Of a stretch of 64,000 bases of DNA, positions 45,186-55,961 are shown one piece after another. Position 1 is the first letter of the stretch. Each line of letters starts with the position of its first letter. Position numbers and translations under genes: made by a program. Below the pieces are notes generated by a model that was given only the letters and a program-made list of their open reading frames with translations, searched no databases and was not told the DNA's origin. The stretch spans positions 46,529,229-46,593,228 of the forward strand of contig NC_088169.1 of assembly GCF_028769735.1 (NCBI RefSeq), in the 5' to 3' direction. This DNA is from Zonotrichia leucophrys gambelii. Taxonomy: Eukaryota > Chordata > Aves > Passeriformes > Passerellidae.

Positions 45186-47344
45186 CTTTTCACTTCCAGC
45201 TGGAGAAACTATTAGGCAATATCTGAAGATATTTTTTATTTGATTTTTACCTTCTATTTTTAATATTTTTCAGAAAGTTTGAAGTAGCAGGAAAAACAGA
45301 TCATTCTACAAAAGAAGCTATTGAACAAAACATTTAAGAGCTTGACAGATGCAGCTATTCAGTCTATTTTCAGCAATACATTGAGACTGTAGGCCATCAC
45401 CACATCAGTTACTGGATTTTATATTCTTTCTTCCACCTGAACTTTCCCCATTTTCTCCAAGGACTGCCAAGACACAGATTAGGTTTTAACCACCGACTTC
45501 AATTTCAAGGAAGGCATGTTTGACAGGCAGAGTGGTGAAAGTGTGTGTTATACTATGTCATTTCTAGAATAAACCTCTTCAGAGAGGAAAAAATGCAACG
45601 CATCCACTGGTGTGATCTGATCTTAGTTGTACAAATGGGCAGCTGGTTTCAGAGAGTGTCTCTGACTGACAGTGCCTAACTTTTTTGGCATTTTTTTTTT
45701 TTATGGCAACAGTGTAAAGCCAGAATGACTACTGTTCCAGAGCGTGCAGTGGGAAGATGAACAAAGGGAGAGGAGAGTTAGAACAACTGGACCTGGCAGA
45801 GCTGGACCTGGCTGAACCTGGCAGATCTGTTGGTGATAGAGAAATATCTGTAAGGAACTGTGATCACATAAGTCAAACCTCAGAGAACATCAGAAAGACC
45901 CTTCTGACAAAGTAAAGAAAACAGTGTCTGCTGTGACAGAAAATTAATGGCTTGGCAGAAACTGAGGCAAGAAGTAGGGCGTGCCTGCAATGATGCAGTA
46001 AGGAGGGGCAGATTTGTTTTAATGCTTTTTATAGTCTTACATAGCCACTTCAACAGTTCTTTATTTTAGAAAATGAAGTCTAGTATTGAAAATTCAGCTT
46101 AAGAAGTATAGGCAGGTGTTACCGTGAGTTGTCAAGGTTACTGAATTTGTTGCTAGGAGTTCGATGTAGAGCTGGGCTTTCCATCCTCCTAAGTTCTGGA
46201 GCTATTTGTGTGTTTCTTTCTGCAGCCAGTTTCCTTCATAGTAGCCCTCATCCTGGCACATGAAACAAAGGACTATGATTTTGTCCAGAAGGGAAGTCCT
46301 TGGTCTGCCAGCCTATTGTGACAGGCAGCAGTCACAGAGCTGCAAACACAAAAAGACGCTTAGTACTCACTTGACAACGAGATAAATATCACAGATCGTG
46401 GTCTTGTAATAGCAAAAAATATATATTTTTTAGGCTATACTTTGGAGGAAAAATTACTTTCAAATTACTGTTAATTAGGAGTACAATCTGTAAGATCATC
46501 TGAGAGAGGTTGGACATCTATTGCATGGATCAAAAGTTATCAGGGAAAAAAAAACACAAGAGAGAGAAATATATTCATCTTTGTAATCTGCCTTCAGCAA
46601 CTCAACTGGAGTGGTAAATGTTTACACTAGAATAACACTGTGGCAAATGGAAACCTGCTTTTATGAATTCTGATGTAGTCCCAGAGACTCTCAAAATTAT
46701 ACTCCTGTCATTAGAGCTCAGATTTTAGAAAGCTTTTTTCAAAGACTTCCTTTTTCTTTTTTTCTCCTTCATTTTTTTCTTTTATCTCTTTTTTTATCTT
46801 TCTTCCACCTACACTTCTCCCCCACCCCTGAAGTCTTCTTTGAGCTTTAACATAAAATGAAATTGAGTAAAGGAACTCAATGCAAAGCCTTTCTTTAATC
46901 TCTTTTGCAGCTGTTACAATCTCTTACAAGTTTAAAGTGAAAAATTCAAATCTATGGTTAAAGACTGGGAAACTTCTTACATTTACAGGTTACATCAAAT
47001 TCTGTCATTGATTTCCACTATCATCATCAATCTGTTACTTAAGATCTGATCTCTGGTGTTCACAAGGCTTTCATTACAGACAAGTTTTGGATAATGAACA
47101 AAATCAACTGGTATTCTTCATCTATATACCACAAATTTTATTTACACTTCTTAAAAGTAAGTGTATGCTTAGCTGTTAACATCTCATACCATCACTAGCA
47201 AAATTGATCACACTGCAAGGCACTTATTTCTGACCTCAGATTTTCAACAGCTCTTGTGTCTAGTAATAAGGTAAAATCAACAGGAACACCTCTTAACCAT
47301 TCCTGGTAACTTGTCACACTGCCTGCCAGCTGCAGTCTTGAATC
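45186..47344. other. Non-coding stretch
   Basis: No CR1, LTR or exon recognised. A three-copy short tandem with ACCTGGC cores lies at 45787-45829, and a pyrimidine-rich tract at 46738-46830. The last 60 bases could be a decayed start of the LTR that follows. Confidence 0.45.
45787..45829. repeat. 14-base tandem repeat, three copies
   Basis: CTGGACCTGGCAGA, GCTGGACCTGGCTG and AACCTGGCAGATCTG follow one another. Copies 1 and 2 are nearly identical; the third is diverged. Confidence 0.7.
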
Positions 47345-48318
47345 ATTCTGTGAGAAGCTGCGAGAAGCTTCCTCCCCCATGTCGGACAGAGCCAATGCCT
47401 GTTGGCTCCCGGACAGACCTGCTGCTGAACAAAGCTGAGCCAATCAGGAATTATAGTAACACCTCTGTGGTAACATATTTAAGAAGGAAAAAAATATACT
47501 GTCCAGTTTTAATTAGGGTCAGAAAAGAGCAGATTGCCAATACATGAGAACAGCTCTGCAGACACCAAGGTCAGTGAAGAAGGAAGGAGAGGAAGTGCTC
47601 GAGGCACTGGAAATGAGATTCCTCTGAAGCCTGTGGTGGAGACAATGGTGAAGCAGCTGTGCCCCTGCAGCCCATGAAGGAGAACCATGCCAGAGCAGTT
47701 GGATTCTCAAAGGAGGCAGTGAATCTGCTGGAGAAGGGTCCTGTCAAGGATGTGAAGTCCTGTGGAAAGAAGAACCCACACTAGAACAAATTTCCTGGGA
47801 GCACTTGTGACCCTGTGAGGGACCCATCCTGGAGCATGCTGAGCCTTAAAGACTGCATCCCATGGGGAGAGCTGCTAGCCATGGGATGGACTTATGTTGG
47901 ATAAGTTTGTGAAGGACTGTGTGCCGTAGGGGGAACCCCACACTGGAGCAGTGGAAGGACTCTTCTCCCTGAGCAGTGGCAGGAGCAATGTGTGATGAAA
48001 TGATTATAAAATCCTCATTCCCATCACTGTGGGAGAAGAAGATAGAGCCTGGGTAAGAGGGAAGGGTAGGGGAAAGTTGCTTTTAAGAATTATTTTATTT
48101 CTCATTATCCTTCTCTGCTTTTGGCTAGTAATAAATTCACTTAATTTTCTCAGTTTGAATCTGGTTATCCCATGACGGTATTAGGTGTGTGACCTTTCCT
48201 GGTCTTTATCTCAACTCATGAATGTTTGTTATAATTTTCTTCCCTGTCCAGCTGGGAAGGGGAATGATAAAGAGGCTTTGGTTGGTGCCTGGCATCCAGC
48301 AAGGGTCAACCCACTACA
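47345..48318 (+). mobile_element. Long ERV LTR
   Basis: This is the most complete copy of the LTR family also found at 12297-13039. Landmarks in order: TTCTGTGAGAAGCTGCGAG (47345), CATGTCGGACAGAGCCAATG, a CTGAGCCAATCAGG CCAAT-type motif at about 47437, the TATA-like ATATTTAA at 47475-47482, CTCTGCAGACACCAAGGTCA, several CCCATG modules with ACCCACACTGGAGCA spacing, and the poly-A signal AATAAA at 48130-48135. The 3' terminus reads GGGTCAACCCACTACA at 48318. The first ~55 bases of the family (TGTATTGGGTTTGC) are not recognisable upstream, so the 5' edge is diverged or lost. No ERV coding region adjoins it. Confidence 0.85.
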
Positions 48319-48762
48319 GAGATAACCTGAGGGAATGACAGATTTGAAGTTTACTTCTAGCTAACAAGAATTCCTTTCATAAGGTGTGATTGCCTTTTCT
48401 ACTTGCAGGTGTGTAAAACTACAATTGATACAGTTGTTTCTGTTGTTAAAAGAGAAGCAGCAAAATGATGTATGTTGGAAGGGGTGAATGGAGGTGTCCA
48501 ACTCCATAAGGATCATTTTAAGTTAGTTCAAGCTTTAGAGTTAGATCAAGTTACTCACTATGCTGTCTGCTTGAGTTTTGAATCTATGCAACTGAGTGTA
48601 GGTATTTCACAACTTCTGTTAAACTCTTTTCCAATACTTGGAAAGCCACCTAACTAAATGATGGTTAACTACTATAATTTAAAATATATATATATGTATC
48701 TTAATATCTGACTGCAGTTTCCTTTTCTGGAACTTGTATCTGTTGCTTTTGCATATACTTCC
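48319..48762. other. Non-coding stretch
   Basis: AT-rich, with a short TA run at about 48684-48696. Nothing else recognised. Confidence 0.45.
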
Positions 48763-49275
48763 CATTAGATATTTGTAGGTGGTGTAAGATCTCACTGTAA
48801 CTTTCTCCTCTTAAGTCTGAACAAATCCATTTGTGTCTACTTCTCATTAGAAATTATGACCTGCAGTTCTCTAAATCTGAGCCTCTTTCCTCCAGTTTGC
48901 TGATATCAAATGGAACACAGTGCTCCATATAGGTTCTCAAAAGTTCTGCATTGATTGGAATAACTACTTCAATCTGCTGTGTTCTTGATGGTACAACCAG
49001 TATGCAACTGGCCTTTGCTGCATGGGTACATCCCTAATTCTGTTCAACTGGTTGGGATGTACCCATGCAGCAGGACTTCTATGCTATTTTCTGCAGAATG
49101 GTTTTCTGTGCAGCTCCCACCCCAGCTGTACTGTTGCATAGGTTTATTCCATTAACCCTGGGGGCACTGCAAATGACTGACTACCAATATACTGACTACT
49201 ATACTTCAAACCATTGACCCTGCCCTTTGAGCCCAGGCCGTTCAGCAAATTTTCCACATAGTTTACAGCTTTGCT
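48763..49275 (-). mobile_element. Old, diverged CR1 LINE
   Basis: CR1 landmarks in reverse orientation, all degraded but in order: AGATATTTGTAGGTGG (48768), TTCTCCTCTTAAGTCTGAAC, GGAACACAGTGCTCCATATA (48912), GCAACTGGCC near 49004, and CACCCCAGCTGTACTGTTGC (49118). Near the end GGCCGTTCAGCAAATTTTCC (49237) lies in the ORF2 region before the reverse-transcriptase C-terminus. Deletions shorten it, and it carries the perfect inverted repeat described separately. Confidence 0.65.
49016..49072. repeat. Perfect 19-base inverted repeat, 19-base loop
   Basis: TGCTGCATGGGTACATCCC (49016-49034) is matched without error by its reverse complement GGGATGTACCCATGCAGCA (49054-49072). The spacer is 19 bases. 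The transcript of either strand could form a strong 19-bp hairpin. It lies inside an old, otherwise decayed CR1 copy. Confidence 0.95.
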
Positions 49276-52200
49276 CTGTGTCTTACAGTACATCCATGCT
49301 GTTGCTAGCTGAACAATTCATGGTTGCTAAGGAATGTTCTTCTCTCTGTGGGAAAGAGTATAATCATTTTTCTTTATTCTCTTTTATTACAGCAGCCTAT
49401 TTGGTCATGCTGTTTTTCTTTGACGTCCCCTGAGCTGTACTTGTCATTGTCTGCTTACCTTTGATGACAGAAGCTGGAACTTCATAACGAAGAAGATGTG
49501 ATTGTTTTTCTCTCTCATTTTTTTGTCGCTATATAGAAAAATAACCCTTTTTCATAAAATAGAAGACCTCCATCTCTAGTTCTTCACTGTGTGGGATGAA
49601 CTTGGTGATCAGAGGTTCTATTGCCTACGGAGTTGAGTGATGTGGGTTGCTCTTTAAGTGAGGAAAAAACCCAGGAATACTGGTCAGACCTACTGCCCTA
49701 GACATAAGGCTATGATGGTCAGTTGTAGCTGAATATATCTTAATTCAGTGAAGAAGTATGGTTTCTGATTTTAACAGTGTTCAGCCAAACCTGGGGCCCC
49801 AGTCTTGGACAGAAAGAGGTGGATCAAGAAAAAAACAGTGATGCTTTGGACACATTGCAAACAGCATTACTGTTGGGTGATATGTAGTTGGTATCACTCC
49901 AAATATGTTAAATTACTTCTTCATTTAAATTGAGCAGAGTCTGATGAAGCTTACTTTATACTGAAAGTGCTGGAGGAGTAGCTGAATTTTTACAAGAAAT
50001 AAAATCTTTGCAAGGTCAACTCCTAGTCTGATAGGAATGATAATCAGCTATTTTGAATGCTTGTTCCATTTAGGTGAAATTCACTAAATGTATTTTTGAT
50101 TCTCATTCAAGAATTTGGAATTTGTTCTAGGTCCTTGTCTACTTGAAATTTCTATGGGTTTTTTTACACTACCGAAGAGAGAGTGAAAGAGAATTCGCAT
50201 GTAGTATAGAACCACTCAAAGTCCCTGTGATGAGATATTTTTGGAAGAGGGCATTCCTTAGCTTGGAGGGATTTGTTAATTTTATGAGATCTAGCCATGG
50301 CCTCAGGGTGGCATACTGGAACACGACAGGGGACTGATGTAACTAGAGTGCCGCATGAACCCATTCTCATGGTGTAGGATGTACTTACATTCTCAGAGAA
50401 AGACAAAAAACCCATAACACGGCAGTGAGATCTCAAAGGAGGTTCCTTGCTTATTTTAAACACACTAATTTCTCCATTTGTCAAAGTCTTTCAAAGTGGG
50501 GAGTCTTTCAAAGGGGGGAACTAGAAGAGGTTCCAGTTTTCTTCTCGTACTAGAATCTAGCCATAGTTCTTGAAAGCCCTGTCATGAAACAGATTAAAGT
50601 CTCTTTTATAAATCTGAAAGTATCATCTACTCTGTCATGGAAACCCTGTATTTCTCTGGAACTAAATTCTTTAGAGGCTAAAGAGCTGGTAAATTTCCCT
50701 GCTATATGGACAGGATGTTCTCCCTGCTCTACCTTCTATCAGAATCTATTTTCCTAAACGGAGGATGAATTTTCCCAGAATTGAGTAATGATGCAGTCAA
50801 AAGCAATGGATTGATACTGTTTCTCTTTCCTACTTACAGAACAGTGCAGCTCATTATGATTTTGTTAGTTTTATGAGCATTTCTGAATTCTGATATTAAT
50901 TATAAAATGGCAGAGGGTTTGGAGGTGAGACACCTGACTTCAAAAAGGCACAGAAAAAGTTATGGCTCAATTTTTTTTACTCATGGGGGCTCTATTTGAA
51001 AGAAAAAGAGAAAAAAAAGAAAAAAACAAAAAGAACCCCCACAAATAAAGAGAAACCTGAACCACCAAAGCCAACAGACTAATAATGGTGAGAAAGAGAG
51101 GAAATCTAAAAAACCAATGGGAAGAATGAGAGGAAATCTAAAAAAAAGGGGGACATTAATATGAAAATGGAAACATGAAGTTTTCTTCTGCTAATTTTTC
51201 AGAAATCATGAAGTTGACCCCTCAAAAAAAGAATGTTTTTAACAGACAGAGAAAAATCTGATCTGAATTTAGCTGTGGCCATATTTTGAGTAGGAGGATG
51301 GACAAGACAGACATTTTCAGTCTCAATGATTCTGCAAATCCATGACTGTGGTATTGTGATATTTGTAAATATTCAAACAAAAGATGAATCCCAGTTTCAT
51401 GGGAAATCATTAACCTGAAATAACAAGAAATACTATAATCTGAAAACATTTCAGAGCAAGTAGGCAAATGACAATAGAGCGGAATAACAATGAAATAATT
51501 TCATATCTTTTTCCTTTGGGAGAGATCTGTACTTTACCTATCTTCTGACCTCACTGAAAAGCTCATTCCATTCCAGGAATAATGTAAAGATCATGGCTAT
51601 GTGCTTAGTCAAATGGATAATGCAGCTGAAACACCAAGTTACATTGTTGAAACGGGAGGCATAAAATCCATTTCAGTAAAAAGGCAGAAAAGAAATTCAC
51701 ACTGCTTTATCATTGGCAGTGTCAACAGATGGTATAAAATTACTTCCTTATGTGTTCTTGGTACACAAAACAATGCCAAAGGAACAGCTGCCTACTGGAA
51801 TAGTTATCAAGTGTCAAACACAGGATGAATATCTATGAATTTAGTGAAGGATCGCCTGAATGTCATTTACAGTAGGATACATCTGCTACTAAGAAAAACG
51901 GGAATGCTCATCCTAGAAGCATTCAAAGATTATCTGTTGTCAGCAGTGAAGATTGCTGCTAAAGAAGCGAACTCTGATCTTGTCACACTAGGAGGAACAA
52001 ATGCTACACATTCTTTATACAATAGACCATTCAGTTTTTATAGTCAAAATGGATTCTGACATCAGGTCATGCTTCAACCCTTTCAAGGGAAATGAAAGAA
52101 CCTTGTGCCAAAGTTTTTTCCATTGGATTAAAAGGAAGAAATAAGATAAAGTTATAGCAAAATACGTTTAAAAAGGCTATTTTTCAAATCCCATAGATGG

Positions 52201-53015
52201 AACAGAAAATAACTGCTATGAATTAGAAGAAGGAATAGTGAATGATGAAGACATTGGAATTGACAAAAAAAATTGAAGATCATAATCACAACGTGGGAGA
52301 TAATGAAGAGATGTGGTAAGTAAACCCCTAAGGCAATAGTAATAAAATATGAGAGAAGAAATAGACTGACTTCATGGTCAGTCATTAATGAAAAGTTACT
52401 TTATGTTAGTTCAGGGTAATAGAGAGCTAATAAAACCTTTTTGTTCATGACCACTTATTTCAGGAGTTCATAGAGCTAGCACAGTGTATTTTATGTAATA
52501 CTACACTACAGCAGAGTTTTGGGCCATTAGAATGCAATGTGACAAATTCTATGCTAGCATTTCTAGAACCAAATTCATTATCTCACAACATGAGGCCTCC
52601 ACATTGTGAAAGATGTATACTCTCTGACATTTATCCTTCTATTCTTGTGAATGTTGTATAAAACACATACATAAGATTTTCTAACAAAATTACTTATTTT
52701 TTCTCCTAACTACATTACTTAATGTTTGGGAGATAACTTTGTTTCTGTGTAAACCAATGTACAGCATAAACCAATGGAATCCTGCCCAAAGGTGAGAGCT
52801 CTGTCTTGCTGACATAAAATATAAACTGTGTGCCACTGTGGAAATATGCTCTTAATATATCTCTTCAATCTTTTATTTTCTTTTCTTGTGTGTGTGGTTT
52901 TTTTCTGGGGTTTTTGTTTTGTTTTGTTTTTCATTTTCTTATGTTCTTATTATATAATCAGTCTCTATCACTCAAAAATATAGTTCAAAGTGTTCTGAAT
53001 TTAGACAAAAATATC
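49276..53015. other. Non-coding stretch
   Basis: No element recognised in 3.7 kb. Purine-rich tracts lie at 50998-51050, and GAGAGGAAATCTAAAAAA is repeated at about 51095 and 51130. Open frames such as 50164-50484 (-) have no domain. Confidence 0.45.
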
Positions 53016-53567
53016 CATAGAATAATGTAATCATAGAAAGGCTTGGGTTTGAAGAAACATTAAAAGTTGTCTAGTTCCAATCACTTGCCATGAGGAGGAA
53101 CATCTTCCACTAGTCCAGGTTGCTCAGAGCCCCATCCAACCCGGTCTTGTCCTCTCCCAGGGTCAGGGAATTCACAACTTCTCTTGGAAACCTATTCCAC
53201 CGCCTCACCACCCTCATAGCAAAGAATTTCTTTCTAATGTTGAATTAAAACCTATTCTCCTTCAGGTTAAAACCATTTTCCAGTAACTCTATTCCCTTGT
53301 AAAAGTCCCTCTCTTTTTTTACTGGAAGGTGCTGTAAAGCCTTATTAAAGCCTTCCTTTCTCCAGGCTGAACTCTCTCAACTTGTCAACCCCAACTCTCT
53401 CAACCTGTCTGCATATGAGATGTGTTTCAGCCCAATGATCATCTCCCCCTGCCTCCTCTGGACTCTCTCCAACAGCTCTTGTGTTTTGCTTATGTTGAGA
53501 ACCTCAGTGCTGATATAATCCAGGTAGCTTGTCACAAGAGCAGAGTAGAGGGAGAGCATCACTTCCT
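53016..53567 (-). mobile_element. CR1 LINE, 5'-truncated
   Basis: Tail CCATAGAATAATGTAATCAT at 53016, then GGCTTGGGTTTGAAGAAACA, TCTAGTTCCAATCACTTGCC, TAGTCCAGGTTGCTCAGAGC, AATTCACAACTTCTCTTGG and TTTCTTTCTAATGTTGAATT. The ORF2 C-terminus reads on the minus strand as a 61-residue open frame (53377-53562) with LYSALVTSYLDYISTEVLN, LLERVQRRQGEMIIGLKHIS and [10 protein letters not shown] small tandem duplication (CAACTCTCTCAAC-type) lies near 53370-53400. It ends near 53567 with CATCACTTCC. Confidence 0.92.
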
Positions 53568-55217
53568 TTAAATTAAAATCAACTCCCCAACAATAAAATA
53601 TAAATTTTATTTCTGTAATTATGAGCTAATTGAACTATAGTCTTGATTTATCTGTTAGTTATTTGCAGGAGTTCGGGATTTATATTTTTTTCTACAAATA
53701 GATTTCTCAAGTTCCTTTCACGTGAATTCTCCCAATGCTAGTTTTGAGACTCTGTATACACCTCTGTTTCATCTTCCAAATTAAATGTTTATTTGAGGCA
53801 ATTCATTTAAATGTTTTTTATTTTCTTTTTATTCTCAGTTGTTTCAGTGAAGAAATAAATCATACAGTCATTACTAAGATATCGTCTCTGGCAGTGCTGC
53901 TTTCATTTGTGCTAGAGTGTGGTGATGGAGGGTAGATTAATTTAAAATGAAAAAGGCAAACAAGCAAATTGCAGTTTTCCAATGCACAACAGAAGCATGG
54001 TGTAATAGATGGGTGAGACAAAGAGAGAATGCCTAGGTGAAACCTTAAGCTATAATCATTACGTTTATAGAAAATTTTGCACTGCCAAGGCAGAGCATAA
54101 CATTCATTTCACTGAAATAAAAAGACCTTGCTTTTAGTACAGATGATGTGAATATTTCATCTGCAGTTGTTATCCAAATTATATATATATATTTACCAGT
54201 AAAAGGGAAAGAGACAAGAATTTTGTCAAAAGAGAAAACTGTTTTGATAATAAAGACTTGCTACTTCTGCAATAATGGCTATGATTAAAGTTCAATATGT
54301 TCTAAACAGCCTGGGGAGATCTGGCTTCCTCACATTCATTTAATGTGGTTTGTTTTGTGGTTATTTTTGTTGTTTTGTTGGGGGGTGTTTTCAGGTTGCA
54401 TTAAAAACCCAGGGAGAAGGAAAACAGATTAACTTAGAGAGCAGCTTTTGAATTGGATTAATTTGTCAGCTGTCATAATTTTGTCCTATGTTCATCTCTC
54501 CTTGCTCTAACAGCCAGTCTTGACCTGATTAAAACCAGCATCCCTCCAGCTACATTTTCATTTTGTTTTGTATCCTTCCCCGTGTTCATGCAAAACAGCT
54601 TTTGTTTTACTTTATTTAAATAAGAACCTGATTATGTTCTGAGAGATGTGGGATAATTTTTTTTCGATACTGATTGACCTGTCTGTAAGACAACAACCTA
54701 ATAATGCTATCAGATGTGTTATCACTCTTCTAATTCAGATGGAGAAGCACATATTAAAACTATTAACTCATATACTCAGAGGCATCAATGACGATTGTCA
54801 TCAACTTTTGCAGGAACTCAGTTCTATTTTTATTGAGTATTATTTCATAGACTGAAGTCAGGCATGGGATTTGGTGACAGTTGCTATTTGGATGACTACA
54901 GACTAGATATTTGGTTACAGATGCTTTTCCTCTGTAGATGGTAAATGTTCCTCAAGGTAGAGAAAAAGCTGGATTAATTTTGGGTTCTCAGATTTTTTCT
55001 TCATTCATACTTGAAATTATTGTGGTTGCTTTATCTTAAATATTGTAAAGCTACTTCCTTGTCAGCTTGACTTAAATATTGTTTACTAGAGCCACATTGG
55101 TTCTAGGGATGGTTGGAATGTCAGAACATTTGGTCAGGCTTCTCCGGACATATTCTCACTAAATTTTGTTGTGGTTCGTGCTTTATGTTAATTTTATTAA
55201 GTTCATTGTTAAACAGT
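53568..55217. other. Non-coding stretch
   Basis: No repeat family recognised apart from a short TA run near 54181. The part around 54300-54640 has balanced composition and is discussed as a possible conserved non-coding element. Confidence 0.45.
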
Positions 55218-55648
55218 ATGTTCTGTTATCCCTCATGTTTCCCCCTGGTTGGTATTTCCCTAAGTTGCGCCCTCCCTTCCAGCTGTCCCACAAAGTGCCC
55301 CTCTCCTTGTTCCAGACCCTTCCTTGCCTAGCTAGGCAACCCTGTCCCTTCTCTCCTGCCTGTTAAGGCAATCCTGCCCCTTCTTCCAGAACATTCCCCG
55401 CCACTCATTGTTTAGGCCAATCACCAACCAAGACCTTTCTCCTCCCCCTATCCTGGTTGGTTTCTGCCCCTAAACTCCACTCCAAGTATGATCCCGTTGG
55501 CTGTTGTATCCACCCGCTGTTTTGCCATGCTTTATAATCCCATGTACTGAGGTGCTCCATGCTCTCCTTGTCCTTCTCCCTCTCATAATTTAAAAGTTTG
55601 GTTGCAGAGTCTTTTCTGCCTTCTTTTCCCAGTCCTTGCCCTGCCACA
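55218..55648 (+). mobile_element. ERV LTR candidate
   Basis: C-rich, GC-rich sequence with an LTR-like layout: CCAAT-type motifs (GGCCAATCACC near 55418), a TTTATAATCC TATA-like box near 55531, an A/T-rich TAATTTAAAA near 55587 in place of a poly-A signal, then pyrimidine-rich U5-like sequence ending CCCTGCCACA at 55648. The following TGGAGCCCCACC (55650-55661) resembles a tRNA-Gln-type primer binding site with one base missing. The left edge is uncertain, and I found no ERV genes downstream. Confidence 0.5.
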
Positions 55649-55920
55649 TTGGAGCCCCACCTCTTGAGTTAGAGCTGCAATAGCTCTAAGGTTCTGCCTG
55701 TGGCTTCATCCCAGCCAGGGCATTTCCCCACTCCCGTCACTGCTCTGCAACATCAGAGAGCAAGTCTGGGCTCTGGCAGGCAGTGGCAAAATTTAACTTT
55801 CCAAAATTCTGAGGTCTGTAAAGAAAAAAAAGCAGTACATACATATTTTTGGATCACCAGATTTTGTGTTCTACACCAAATAGCAGCAATCACATGCAAG
55901 GCTGCCCTGATGGTTTATTT
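55649..55920. other. Possible ERV leader remnant, then non-coding DNA
   Basis: GC-rich to about 55790, then AT-rich. The first 13 bases hold the primer-binding-site-like motif; nothing further is recognisable. Confidence 0.3.
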
Positions 55921-55961
55921 GATATGATGTGATGTGATTGTATGATATGATGTGAGATGAG
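55921..55961. repeat. GATGT/GATAT pentamer repeat
   Basis: Imperfect tandem of GATAT, GATGT and GATTGTAT units, about eight copies. Confidence 0.8.

Noticed and set aside
45787..45829. Three-copy ACCTGGC tandem as a coding repeat
   Set aside because: No open frame extends through it in a convincing way; it is a short local duplication.
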